A stretch of DNA of 64,000 bases from Ambrosia x helenae (GCA_030844895.1 JAUTDX010007100.1:1-64000), one strand, 5' to 3'. Shown: positions 44,199-56,054, numbered from the stretch's first letter. Made by a program: numbers and translations. Notes: a model not told the origin generated them from the sequence alone.

Positions 44199-44848
44199 GT
44201 GGTCACTACCAATGGAAACTTACTTTAATTCTCAGTCTCATGTCTTGTTACCTGTACAAAAAACAGAGAAAAAGTAATTAAAAATAAAATAAAATGATTC
44301 AGTTATTTGAGGCAGGCCCAAAATAGAAATGCATTCAGTTAAAATATTCAAAACATTACTACATACCCTTGAACAGAAAATATAACCCACCTTTGTATTC
44401 AAATCGCATTTAGATGCTTGTAGTTTTTTCGGCACAATTTTTTTCAGCTGCTCTATTTAGATGCTCACCGCTCACTGCTCTTCCTCTGTCCCGCTATATC
44501 TTCCGACCCTCTCTCTCTGCACTTCCTCTCATCTCAGCTGCTCTATTTCTCTTTTGGTTCTCTCTTTCGCTGCTCCTCTGCTTCGTCAAAAACTAAATTC
44601 GGTTCTCTCTTACCCTGCTCCTCCTCTGCTCCGTCATAAACGCAAAACCAATTTTGGAACATCTAAAAAGGCAGAAAAAGATGCATAACTGTATAAACAG
44701 CTGTCGATCATGGAACTAAGCTTCATTCCAAAGCCTGGTACAATGTGAGATTGTACACCCTCAACTAAATCACACCCGTCCTGCATAAAATATATATTTG
44801 TTTAGTAAAACATACATTTGGCTTGGAAGTGATTTATTAAAGTGTTAC

Positions 44849-44935
44849 CTGGTTGGTTACAAAGAAAGAGTACTTCTCATTAGCAATTTCTTCACAGCTT
44901 ACAGTGGCCACCATCATTTGCGCCCGAGGAACCCC
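44849..44935 (-). pseudogene. Captured RHD3-like (Sey1/atlastin GTPase) exon
   Basis: RHD3 is the plant ER-fusion dynamin-like GTPase. The minus strand reads RAQMMVATVSCEEIANEKYS then FFVTNQ and a splice donor (CAG|GTAACA). The family motif as I recall it is HKVMVATVRCEEIANEK. Only this exon is seen, so it is a fragment. Confidence 0.65.
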
Positions 44936-45000
44936 TCCATAACTTCAAATTCGACCCACACATTCGGTCATCCATACTTTATCCCAAACCATTAAAAGCA

Positions 45001-47039
45001 AACCTGGATTAGCGCATTTATGTAGCAAAAAACCACAAATAAAACACTTAATTCACAAAAGCGAGGACCATGCACAAGAAATCATAAAAAGATAACAATA
45101 CCCTCAAATATTCAAATGATGATGCTTACTGCAGATCAGCCTAGCTGATTAAAGGTGGAGTTGATCTGTCACTAAATAACATGCATGGCATAGGGACCCG
45201 AATGTATGCGAGAGCTACAAAAAAAAATAAAAAAAAATAATACACCTTAACCACTACACAATTATTTCATCGAGGTCATCTCCAAATTCTCACTAAACAA
45301 CAAACTCCCAATACAATGTGTGAGTCATATCTTAATGACACCGGTTCTTTTTCTCCTACGGCGCCACCCACTTCAAGAAACAGCCCGCCCTCTCCTTCCA
45401 GCCGGTCTCCGCCGTCTTCGGCGGCACCAAGAGGTGGCTGAATCCATATCATGTTCATTACAACCCTAAAAACCAAATTTCTCACAGTAGAAGCATCCTA
45501 TTCATTTTATCCAGCATGTTGGTAAAAAATATATTAATGTAAATTAATCGTTGTTAATTCCATATATCCTTTACTCTGGTTTGAATTCAGTACCCAGCTG
45601 ATTCAAGATGATCATAACCAATATGGAAAAAGAAAAATGTTAGTAATTATCCTTTGGATTTGATGTAACCGGTTGTTTTTGCCCAGGGGTCCTTGCTTTA
45701 AGGACTGTTTTGTGGTGTTTTGTGAATGAAGTTTACCTTACAAAAAAAAAAAAGTAAAAAAACAACTAAATACATACCAATTTAGGATCATAAAAAAAAC
45801 TAATTTAACATAGTGTTCCATGTTTTAAAATGAAGCTAGATGATTAAATAGCTATATTCAATATTCACACTCTAGTTTTTATGGCGAGTGCACCAGACAA
45901 CACATGAAACATACCCATGATTTCATAATCCACCAAGAATCCATGTTGACTTTTAAAGTCAAAGTCCAAAAACTTTAGGAATCCATAACCAGCATGAAGT
46001 ATCAAATTAGTTTGTTTATGGTCCGAAATTGGTGTACTTTAACTACAACAACAAAACTAAATTAATGCTAGCCCTTAATCTATCATCTAGCATGGCACCC
46101 TCTTAGTCGTAAATGACAACCAAATACATGTCAGTTTAGCATCATAAACAAACTAATTTGACTCAGAAGACTCCAAATTTATCAAGTGAAATTAATAAAT
46201 TCAAAACATACCCTCAGCATCATCAAATGCGATATAGTTGAAAGGTTAAACTGATTTGAACTAATCTTCACATGATGTCCTTCACCCAGAAGCTATTCTG
46301 CTGCGAAATATGAATTCAATACAATAAACGAAAGTTAGAGTTCAATAACAAACACCCCATGGTAAACTATGATTACAATAAAAAAAAGTATTGTGTATAT
46401 AGCTTTAGTGACGATTTCCATTAGATTTTTCCATCAGTGTGTGGTTTGAGCCATGGACATTAACAGGAACAAAACTTGTTGTAAACAGTGACAGTGCATT
46501 TGATGCTATAAAAAAATAGATTTTGACATGTGTTATAATTAAAGAAAGAGATCATTCAAGGTTTGCCATGATACAGATTGATACAGAAACATAAACCCTT
46601 TTATTCTCTTTTATCCTTCTTTTAATTTCTAATTTCTTATTTACCACTTCCTTAACAGGTGGACCGTATTAAAGCTCAATAATAAATATACCAAGAAATA
46701 CAATCGACAACCTTCTAGGATTGCTGGTGTAAAGTAAGTATATGAGCCCAAAAAGATAATGAGTAGCTACACCAAACAAAATGCAATGAGCAAGTGCTCT
46801 TTTAATCTATGATTTCTGGTGTCATCAATTCATCGTTTTAACACATTTTTATATAACTATAACAGGAAAATACAAAAGAAAACTAACCACCAAGATATGA
46901 AGATGCAATCTTCAATCCATTGTTAGAGCCATGAGTATACTCCTCAGTTCTAATCGATTCTTCTCAACCGATAACTGCCTGGAATGCTACGCGACACGCC
47001 TATGTATCATGTCCATATAAAGATGTCAGAAGTTTCATA
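45001..47039. other. Inner Helitron, unidentified exon-like stretches
   Basis: A GC-richer block at 45340-45480 has a plus-strand reading HFKKQPALSFQPVSAVFGG that I cannot assign. The rest is AT-rich with occasional intron-like texture. No gene is supported. Confidence 0.35.
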
Positions 47040-47450
47040 GCTTAATTGGAATGCTAAGATGCTGGGGATGAACACTTTCCCTCTTTCATTTGCGTTTGGA
47101 CCATCAATCAACTTTTGGTCAACCAGAATACTTGGCCTCTCATTTGTAGCAACTTTTGTGATGGTTTCCACTATGTTGGGAATCCAAGCAATTCCATTTG
47201 GAAGAATCTAAAGCAGCATAAAATAAACAAATTAATAAAATGAAAAAAAGATTATATTTAACATATAAGCGAGCATGTTAATTGAACAATACTAACCTTT
47301 TCTTCAATGTGATTTTTAATACACCTGGCGCCGTTCTTAACCAAGACAGCAAGAACTGCATGATCCTACATGAAGCAGATGCTAAAGATCAACAATGGGT
47401 GCATCCTAAAGAGAATATTCAAGTTTTTCAACTTTTGTATAGTCGTACGA
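47040..47450 (-). pseudogene. Two unidentified captured exons
   Basis: Minus-strand blocks at 47440-47290 (HAVLAVLVKNGARCIKNHIE) and 47215-47045 (ILPNGIAWIPNIVETITKVA then RPSILVDQKLIDGPNANERG) are uninterrupted, GC-richer than neighbours and separated by an intron-like gap. I do not recognise the family. Confidence 0.4.
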
Positions 47451-47469
47451 AATTTGCAAAAAACTAAAA

Positions 47470-49468
47470 GCACCTGCGATAAAAAAAAAATATCCATTAG
47501 GATTGAAATAAAGGATCAATAATCCTATGACTTTTGGATTGAAATGATGATTTCAGGTTCATATTAAAAGAGTAGTCGTTTTCTTGAACCGATTTTAACC
47601 CTTCACACAACTGCCCATTTGGCCACCAACAGGGATTTGCAAAAATTATTCAACCATCACCATCATTAACTAAACCCCAAAACTTATATTTTCGATGCTT
47701 ACTCGGATCTCACGGCATACCCATTATAAAGTTGAAAAATTAGTCCAATAGAGAAAACTACCAAATAATATATCTTTCCCATTTTAGCAGAATACATGGA
47801 AAACACATAAATGATAAATTCAACAGAATTCATTAAAAATTAGTACCATTGTTTCACGTTTACTGAACCAAGCTCCAGAGTCTATAACTTTAAGGAGAGC
47901 CTCTGATCTTCTAGCAAAAAAAATCATCATAAGTAAGACAATCCGGTGGTGTGCAGCGCCCTTATATGATATTGTTCTATCTAATGCATTTCGCAAAATC
48001 AAAAGCACCCGTCATTTATCAATAATAATAGAAAAAACTAACATGGTTTATCACGAATAAAAAAAATCATAAGCCACAAACCTTGATTTATCCAATGTCC
48101 ATTCCACTGCTATGTATCAGAATCAACAACGTAATCCACTGCACAACCACAAAAAAAAACAAAAAAAACTAACATGCTTTATCCTGAATAAAAAAAATAA
48201 TCAACACAAAGAAAATTCTGTTTCATGTATTTAAACAAACAAAGATGGTTGACTGAATCAAATTGTTATGTAACAATGAGGAACAAATTTAGTACACGGC
48301 ATTGAATTTTAACTTATTAAATATGATAACATAATCCAATGTAATTATATGATTGAGGATCATGAGAAACATTGATTAATAAACTAACCAAGAGAGATAA
48401 AAATTATTTACCTAAAAGTGAATCGCCTTTGCCATTGAGCATAATAGACAAAACATAGAGCGAGATCAGTTCCTACAAACCTCATGCCTCAACAATGATT
48501 GACAGTGATCTGAAATAAAAGAGAAATGATTGTCATACCTTGTTGATGAGAGGCGATATACACATTCAGAAACAGATCTATAAATTTAACCACAATAAAA
48601 AATTTAAAAGATGACTCACGAATCTGTACATATAACATAAAAAATAAATGAAATCAAAACCGACCGAACACATAACCTCAATCAAAAACCAAACCGAACA
48701 ACAACGAAGATATACATATAGCACAATCAGAATACAAAATCGACTAATGGCGGTGATCTACACATATAAACACAATAAAAAACAGATCTATAAATTTAAC
48801 CAAATCGAAAATTCAATAAACGGCTTTCGAATCTATAATAACAAACAACTGAGATCAAAACTGACGGAACACATAACCTCAATCAAAATCAAAATCTAAA
48901 CCGAACAACACAAATATACATATTATCGGTTTGAAGACATGTGAACTAAAACCAAATAAATTAACCATCTGTAATTGAAATGAAAACCGAAAAAAAAAAA
49001 GAAATAATCTAATCAAACCTGTGAAGGAGATGCAGTGATTTGTTGATTGGTAGGAGATGCAGAGAATGAAACGTACAGAGAAGAGGCCGATTGGATAGGT
49101 AGGAGATGCAAAGAATGAAACTCATGGACAAGAGATCGATTGGAATTAGAAAAACGAATAGAAACAAAAGTAGGGTTAGGGTTGAAGCTAACGATTCTGT
49201 GCTTGAGGTCTGGCGGCAGGTTTAAGATAAAAGATGGATGAGTTTCTTGGATGGAGAGGGTAGGGTTTCAAACTTGGGTTTAGAAAACTGATAATGAGAA
49301 AAGAAAAGAGGCGCACGGGTCAGAAAATGATCCATTGGGTCGGGTCCGTCCTTTTTTTTAAAGCATTGTATACTTGACATGTGGAAGGGAGCATAGGTGG
49401 AGACCCTAGTAAAGAGCCATGTGTCCCCTAGCTACTCCTTTATTAGAAGAAGGAGATTTATATAATAG
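47470..49468. other. 5' portion of the inner Helitron, no gene
   Basis: AT-rich, with repeated phrases CATAACCTCAATCAAAA and CGAACAACA at about 48668 and 48870 (an internal ~190-bp duplication). The last 300 bp have a minus-strand, promoter-like purine/pyrimidine skew. Confidence 0.4.
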
Positions 49469-50233
49469 ATAAAACAGTGTTACGGGTCAACCCAACCCAA
49501 ACTAAAAATAACCATTTTGACCAAAATGCATTACCCAGCCTGCTCAATATGGCACCTAAGAAAGATTTTGCAATTGCTTATTTAATGAATTCTTTTTCAC
49601 TTCTAATAAGGTATTAGTTCTTTATTGTAGTTGGCAAAAGATGCATTTGTAGTTAAAAGGCCGATATAGAAAATATGCTTTTGTGGCTTATGGTTGTTTA
49701 TTTATCTCTTTTGATAACTTAATGAAAAAATGATTCAGTAACTATTTTGTTGCTTAATAATAATTTATACAGGTGATGGAAGATGACCAAGAAATTGGTG
49801 CCTACATGTTCCATACGATAGTTTCTTCGATGCACTTAATTCATGTGCGTTGGATTGTATGTTTTTAAATAATCATACTAGATTTTATATAGTTTAGGGC
49901 AAATTAGGCTTAGTTGGCCAATACTTGGTCATTTTATTTTTGGAATTTTTGCAGGTTGGCTCTTCGAGGGATAGGATAACAATATGCACATGTTTATATG
50001 GTCCTTAACCGGCTCTAATAAAGGCATTAATAGACTCTGGTGCTATAGCCATCATATGTCCATCATCAGAACCCTAAGAAATGCAGTTGACCACATTTCT
50101 TATGTCAACTAACTTCAACAACTTGGAATGGCCCAGCCCCGTACAAACAGAAGCTGTTATTGTGGCGTGTCCTGATAGGTCGGGTAGCGTCTAAAGCAGG
50201 ACACCCGCCGCAACGCGCGGGCATTCCCACTAG

Positions 50234-50432
50234 TATATGTAATGTATGTCTCATTGTATCGGTTATCAAGTTTGTAAACCAAACCAAAGAAAACCGAAGA
50301 ACAATCTCCTTGTATTCATACAAGAAAATCTTTGTACAATCATCAAATATCAATGAAATCATATATTTGTCTATAGATTCTTGTGTTTGAATTCGTTTGT
50401 TAAACTTTCGTTGCCAATAAATCTGGTATCGG
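50234..50432 (+). repeat. Copia-type LTR end and primer-binding site, interrupted
   Basis: The sequence ends GTTGCCAATAAATC followed by TGGTATCGG (50424-50432); after an inserted MITE it continues with AGCC at 50622. Together this is the TGGTATCAGAGC-type initiator tRNA-Met site, with one changed base, used by Ty1/copia elements. The LTR is truncated on the left by the outer Helitron. Confidence 0.6.
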
Positions 50433-50613
50433 CAGTGGCGAAGCTTGGTTTCAGAATCGGTGGGGGTCGGACTCAATTTTTTTCGATCGGTAGTGGCAAA
50501 TCGGTGGAGGCCGAACTCAACCCGAACTCAATTTACCTATGAAAATCGCAAATTTATATCACTGCACCAGAAAACAGAGGGGGCCAGGGCCACCCCTGGC
50601 CCTTCTTATCCTT
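50433..50613. mobile_element. hAT-type MITE inserted in the primer-binding site
   Basis: The left end CAGTGGCGAAGCTTGG is one I associate with hAT MITEs. Flanking octamers GGTATCGG (50425-50432) and CGTATCGG (50614-50621) match at 7 of 8 positions and coincide with the primer-binding site. The right terminus is degenerate. A related MITE is at 53355-53539. Confidence 0.6.
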
Positions 50614-50621
50614 CGTATCGG

Positions 50622-52420
50622 AGCCAATCTCGAAGAATTAAACCGAAGAAAACAATCACCACACGAAACCAGGAAATCTACCGAAATAGGGATCAAAGAA
50701 AATATTATGAGAACCAACGAAATCCTGACGCAAGGACTGAAATCAGAGTCGAACAATCGCTGTTGCAATACACAACATGGAGTCGCAAATTCTAAACCGT
50801 AAAGTGTTTGGCGAAACTCTTGAATTTCTTAAATATTTCTTTTATTAACTGAAATAAAAAAACAGAGTATACATATTTGTTATCGGCTTAATACTGAAAT
50901 CGTTAGTTTCAAAGGAAACGACATACATGATCATTTGAAATAACCGTTTGAAGAATTAAGTGAATCGAGAATAGCAAATTCATTTATTTTAAAAAAACGT
51001 ATCACAATAGAAGAACTGAAAAGCGGAAAAATTTGTTTAAATTAAATATTATTTTAGTGTGGGTATCATATGGTTGAATGAAAAAGTGATACAAAACCTT
51101 TTTTAAAAGGAACGAATTTCATATTTACATATTTTTTTTATTAAAAGGTTTATGTTCAAATAAAAAAAAAATATAAGAAAAGATTAAACAAATCAAAAGA
51201 GAGGAAATTATTGAACAAAGATAGACTCGAGAAGAAACAGATGAAAGGCGGATATGAAAAGAGGTAGGACATAAACAACGGTCTAGATTACATAAGTCCG
51301 CGATTACGCACGATTGCAAGATTGAAACAAGAAATTGCAATAATGGAATTGGAACATGAGATTGCACTACTGGAATATAAACCCGTATGTCTTGAAGATA
51401 TTGAGAATTGCAAGAGTGAAGAACATAAGAAAGTTGGAGAAAATGAACATGCGGACGGTAAAGAAGACAATGAAGAGATAAAAGAGTGTGATAATAAGCA
51501 TGAGAAAGATGACGATGACATGGTTCGTGAACAAATTAGGAAGAAACAGATGGAAGAAAGTGAACATATTTACGAAGAACACAGAGTAAAGAAAAGACAA
51601 GAAATTAAAGTTTATTGTGAAAAGCAAAAAATTGTGAGAATATTTTAAAGGATGATAAAGAAAGAAAGTTTAGTGCTATTTTTTAAGAAGAAAGCCAAAT
51701 CAAGAGTTATGCAAGAAGATGTTAAAGAGGAAGCAAAAGAAGAAAGAAGGAAAAGGATGTCATGTCTTTGGAAATTAAGAGAAAAACAAAGATTCACCCG
51801 TAGTGATAAAATGGAAACCCAAGATAGCAACTATGACGAAGGAAGACATGTCAAGGATGAAGAGTTCATAGAGAAATCAACGGATAACCGACGTCAACAC
51901 AAGAGAAAAGATATAGGATACAATTATGATTATGAGAATAAGTGTGAAGAAAAAGAAAACGACATGACACAATGGAAAGAAATCAACAGGATATGATGGA
52001 AGACTAAACTGAGGAATAGACAACAAGAAATTGAGAATGGAACATCAATGGAAAGAAATGAATTGAGTGTCCCTGTTTTGAGGAAGGAAACCTTGAATCA
52101 TGAGAAACGGAAGAGAAGATCAAATTTAGTGACAATATCTTGCGATAAAGGAGGAAAGGTTTTAGCGAGAGGAGGAAAATTATTAGAGACAGAAGAAATG
52201 AGATTTAAAGATCTTAATTACGGAAATTTCGAGAAATCTAGAAGACCTAGAATGGAATAGAGAATAAGGAAACAACAAAAACTTTATTGCTATCGAGAAC
52301 CTGGACATACAATTCATCATGGATATATCAAAGTAAATAATGAAGATGAATGCAAGCGGTGTACACTAACCAAATATCATCTTATTTAAAATTATCTGTA
52401 GAAATCAAAGTGAAGAAGAA
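50622..52420 (+). pseudogene. Decayed copia-like internal region with K/E-rich frames
   Basis: Downstream of the primer-binding site the plus strand is purine-rich, with frames at 51322-51648, 51652-51996 and 52048-52260 encoding strings of Lys, Glu, Arg and Asp (e.g. EHKKVGENEHADGKEDNEEI). At 52285-52380 a frame reads KLYCYREPGHTIHHGY, resembling a zinc knuckle whose second and last Cys are lost (to R and G), then DECKRC. This fits a mutated gag, but the charge-rich stretch is unusual for copia gag. No protease, integrase or RT is seen, so the assignment is tentative. Confidence 0.4.
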
Positions 52421-52755
52421 TTCCTACGATTACTAGACAATCTACAATATAATCTAATGAAGTAATGATCGCTAGGTCAACGGTTAAAAAATAGCATTGT
52501 AAGTTGAGTGCACCCAACAAGGCTTTTGACATTCTTATTAAATTGGTTAAAAGACATGGCTACTAATTAATTGGTAGATCGATGTAAAGTCTCATATGAA
52601 GTTTCTTTTTTTTTTGGAAAAAAATATGAACGTTTCTTTATGTTACTAAATCTTATTTGTAATATGTCATCATTGTTCTCTTTTGATGTGATTGAAAATT
52701 TAATATTTGAAAAAAAAAAAAAAACTAGAAATGAATTGAATGAGAAATTTACTTA
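52421..52755. other. AT-rich DNA, nothing recognised
   Basis: No ORF with a domain or repeat terminus. Confidence 0.45.
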
Positions 52756-52764
52756 TTTAAGTTA

Positions 52765-53039
52765 GAGTTAATTGTCAATTCAGTCCATGGGGTTTGTTAA
52801 AAATTGCTACTTTCATTAAAATATTTTTTTTGTCAATTTAGTCACTGTGGTTTTATTTTTTTGTCATTTTAGTCCCTGGGGTTTGTAAAAGTTGTCATTT
52901 TCATCCAAATTTTATTACTCCATAGAGACTAAAATGACAAAAAAAATGAAATCACAAAGACTAAATTGACAAAAAAAAAAGATTTAGATGAAAGTGACAA
53001 TTTTTGACAAACCTCAGAGATTAAATTGACATTTAACTC
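52765..53039. mobile_element. Mutator-like MITE, 275 bp, perfect 9-bp duplication
   Basis: TTTAAGTTA at 52756-52764 and 53040-53048 flanks inverted ends GAGTTAATTGTCAATTCAGT and (inverted) GAGTTAAATGTCAATTTAAT. The whole element is a near-perfect fold-back with repeats of GTCAATTTAGTC. Confidence 0.85.
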
Positions 53040-53049
53040 TTTAAGTTAA

Positions 53050-53354
53050 TAATAATAATACAACTTGCCCACGATTGGCCTTAACTCTTTAATCCCAATT
53101 GACCTTAATCGTTTAAGTATAATCAAGTCATTCCTCGTGCAACAATCCCACTTGACCAATGGTTTTAATAAAATGTGTCCGTGGAATATTAGTCACGTGT
53201 ATATAAAAGTTACCTCAAATATTTGGGTGGTTGTACTCGGTTATTGGCGTTTTTTGGTGGTTGGAATAAAAGATCCCGTTTGATCGTTCAAAAAAAAAAA
53301 AAAATTATTTAGCTACCAGAATTCGACCAGTGGAAGAAAATGATATGTTATATG
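53050..53354. repeat. Dispersed repeat also present at 63215-63420
   Basis: CCACGATTGGCCTTAACTCTTTAATCCCAATTGACC through ACTTGACCAATG...GTGTCC is similar to 63239-63345. No coding capacity. Confidence 0.6.
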
Positions 53355-53539
53355 CAGTGGTGAAGCTTGAATCTTTGGATGGCGGGGGCCGAAAGTCAGG
53401 AAACCCAATTTTTTTTTTCAAATAGGTGGGACCCGACTCAAAAATACAAAAAAATTGGATAAAACCGAGAAAATTTACACTACTGAGCCAAAAATCGATG
53501 GGGCCGGGACACCCCAGCCCTCAATAAGTTTCGCCCATG
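53355..53539. mobile_element. hAT-type MITE, 185 bp
   Basis: Left end CAGTGGTGAAGCTTGAATC, right end inverted CATGGGCGAAACTTATTG. Flanks GTTATATG and CTTACATG match at 6 of 8. The same family as the one at 50433. Confidence 0.6.
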
Positions 53540-53635
53540 CTTACATGGTAAACTTGTATAGTGACTTGGCAAATATTTGGGGATTGGGTATACTCAGATT
53601 TTCGCAACATATAGAATTCTAGTCACTTCTTTGTA

Positions 53636-53860
53636 GGGATGTGTTTGGTACCGTACAGGTACCGAATCGATACCGAATATTTGAAAAGTGTGTACCGAAT
53701 CTATCGGTACGATACGGTACCGGTACAAATTGCTCTCTCTATATATGGTATTGGGACCGCCAAACCAATTGTTTGGAAAAGTTGGTTCCAAATACCACAC
53801 CGAAGTCGGTACAGTACCAGTATTCAGTTCAGTATGATACAGTAGCGGTTCAGATTGGCC
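53636..53860. repeat. GGTACCG-rich fold-back repeat
   Basis: Dense copies of GGTACCG/CGGTACC and ACCGAAT around 53645-53730 and 53805-53850. It starts at the same site (TTTGTAG) in the dispersed repeat where the element at 63451 starts. Translated frames are meaningless Y/R/P repeats. Confidence 0.5.
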
Positions 53861-53926
53861 ATGTTGTAGGCACACGAGCTAAACTGCAAGAAAAATTGTT
53901 GGCCAAGTGATGTTTGTGCATTATTA

Positions 53927-54216
53927 GGCCCTTCGGTGTGGAGCCGACATAGGGTGGGCATACCCATGCCGCCCCGGCAAACACCGCCCCCTATGCCCGG
54001 CACGGAATGAACGGTAAGGTGGTGACTTTGGTGCCGGGCCATCATCTCCAATAATATGCATTGCAATATTATAATAATAATTAATTAAAAAAATATTAAA
54101 TGATGATGGACCTCCTACCACACTCTTGGACCATTATCTCCATGATGCTCCTACCTCACGCTGACCTAAGGTGGAGGACCATCATGAATGATGGGCCTCC
54201 TCCACACCCAAAGACC
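53927..54216. mobile_element. Tourist-like MITE, 290 bp
   Basis: TTA (53924-53926, 54217-54219) flanks GGCCCTTCGGTGTGGAG and, inverted, GGTCTTTGGGTGTGGAG. The interior shares GATGGGCCTCC and a GCCGGGC/GCCGCCCC core with the MITE at 14999-15321. Confidence 0.75.
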
Positions 54217-54339
54217 TTAGAAATCTATCTTATCTCTACAGTAGAAAAGTCAAGGCAATGTACAAATACCTCTTAACTAATCTCAACTCAAATGCTGCAT
54301 ATGTAAAGCTTGCATGTCACTAAAGTACTTCACCTATGA

Positions 54340-55170
54340 CATCTAGGTCTGTAAACAAATCGAACATTTAGAAACTGTTCATGAACTGTTTGGCGGGAAG
54401 TTTGTTTATATTCATTTATTTAAATAAATGAACGAACACGAACACAAATTTTTGTTCGTTCATTTATGTTCGTTCATTTTTGTTCATTCGTTTATGTTCG
54501 TTTAATTAAACTTTACTTAATTTTTATTATTTATTTCCCTTTTGTTAAGTAACCTTAATTCATATTATATTATATACAATATATTTGATATGTTCTAAAA
54601 CTTAGCCCTAACCCTAACATTATAAACATTACAGCCGCTCTCTACACTTCACAACCCCAGCTCCCTTCTTCTCCACACTCCACAATCATACCTCTTTCAC
54701 TTCCGGCCGACCACATCCACAGCCCTGCCTCCAGCCTCCATAACCCTGTCTCCAACCATCCACATGAGGAAGGATGGTGGATGGATGTTTTTTTTGGATG
54801 AATCACGGTGAACCTTTTTTGTAGATGCATGATGGATATTTTGAATGAATCATGTACATTCAACCTACTAATTTAGATTTGGGTTTAGTTGCATCGTGAT
54901 GTATTAGACTTGGTTAAATTTTGATGAATCATTATTAACTTGTTTTTAATTGTTTGTGTTCGTTTATGTTTATTTGTGTTCATTTATATTGATCATTTGT
55001 GTTTGTTTATGTTCATGAACTGTTCTTTTAGGTTTTAAATGAACGAACATAAACGAACACGAACACGACAAATTTCTTAATGAACGAACACGAACACAAA
55101 AATGTGTTTGATTATGTGTTCGTGTTCGGTTAAAGTTAAATGAACAAACATGAACACCCTTGTGTAAGAG
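54340..55170. mobile_element. Second GAACGAACA-rich hAT-like element (degenerate)
   Basis: It starts AGGTCTGTAAACAAATCGAAC, followed by GTTCATGAACTGTTTGGCGG, nearly the same phrase as in 37661-37681, then arrays of GTTCGTTTATGTTCG. The right end (GAACAAACATGAACACCC) is poorly preserved. The middle (54600-54870) is unrelated sequence, possibly an insertion or capture. Confidence 0.5.
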
Positions 55171-55801
55171 GTGTAAGATTTATAAGATGTTATAAAATGA
55201 AGGTGGTGGTGAAAATTTTTATTTATCACAACTCCCAAACTACACCACACTTTAAAATTAATTCTTGTGTCTAAAAACTTCTTTTGTTTAATAATCATAA
55301 CTCCTATTATCAAAATGAATGTGTACCATAGTATTTTGCTATGGATGGAACAATTGAGTGTGTATTATCATGGTATTTGTCTAAAAATGGAAAACAAAGA
55401 AGGATGTATGAGGCAGGATCATTCGAAGTACCTTTTAATTTGCTAGAGATGTTGAATGAAGCCTCTAATCCAATCGGCGATTTCAACTTGAAGCCTTTAA
55501 TTGGATTGGCGACATCATGTAGAAGCCTTTGACTCAACTAGCGACTTCATTGATATCTCCAATCCAACTAGCGACATCACAAACATTCTCTTACACTTAA
55601 TCAGAAAGTTGGTCGTAGGTTGTAAGGAGGAGGGAGATGTCGCCAAACCATTTGGAGACATCACCATTGTTGCTACTTTCCCACAATGCCTACCAATCTC
55701 GCTTTTTAGAATCATAACTAACCTACTCATGCAAAGGATTCCTTGATATCATACTAACAACCCAAATTCAACGACGTTAAAGTCAACAAGATCCGTATGA
55801 C
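55171..55801. other. No clear gene; local repeats
   Basis: 55455-55575 has repeats of CCAATC.GCGA and CTAGCGACATCA/TTGGCGACATCA. Opposing short frames 55341-55532 (+) and 55310-55537 (-) both follow from this composition. Nothing is recognised. Confidence 0.4.
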
Positions 55802-56046
55802 AAATATAAATGAAAAATCATGAGAATAGCCCTTTGACCGTTTGATTTATGAGAATAGCCTTCGGAGACGTCTCTTTGGAGACGGTTCACGTTTCCCAAG
55901 CCGTCTGAGGCGTCTCCCGAGACGCCATGGTTCCCAGCCAATAGAACAACGACACGTCTCCATTCATGAGTCCTGAGACGTCTCCGGTGTCTTGTTCGAC
56001 AGTTCAGTTTTCCACGTCCCCCGTGATTCTCGAGACGTCTCCTCCC

Positions 56047-56054
56047 TATATATA
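56047..56054 (+). promoter_or_regulatory. TATA box of the Myb-like ORF
   Basis: TATATATA lies 89 bp upstream of the ATG at 56143, between the left TIR and the ORF. Confidence 0.55.

Larger units (their letters stand above)
39555..49469 (-). mobile_element. Inner Helitron, minus strand, 9.9 kb, gene-fragment rich
   Basis: The minus-strand 5' end is TCTATTATATAAATCTCC (49469) and the 3' end is a CCGCGGGTACCCGCGG hairpin, GTCTCCAAC, CTAG (39555-39558). Flanks are A (39554) and T (49470). No Rep/helicase is seen, so it is non-autonomous. It carries exon fragments of at least four unrelated host genes plus a LINE piece. Confidence 0.72.
38305..50233 (+). mobile_element. Outer Helitron, plus strand, ~11.9 kb including a nested Helitron
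   Basis: The 5' end is TCTATAATACATTATAAAGG at 38305 (preceded by two partial copies of TCTATAA, so the start could be 38291 or 38298). The 3' end is CCCGCCGCAACGCGCGGG hairpin, CATTCCCA, CTAG at 50230-50233, flanked by T. Removing the nested Helitron (39555-49469) leaves about 2 kb. Exon-like pieces remain (38870-38950, KWQRKTQLTSGGAGMKNKFQ; 49775-49835, MEDDQEIGAYMFHTIVSS) that I could not identify. Confidence 0.65.

Noticed and set aside
53594..53910. ORFs in the GGTACCG repeat
   Set aside because: Periodic Tyr/Arg/Pro translations on both strands are due to the repeat, not to selection for protein.
54605..54620. Telomere-like CCCTAACCCTAA
   Set aside because: Only two units, within a hAT-like repeat; too short for an interstitial telomere array.
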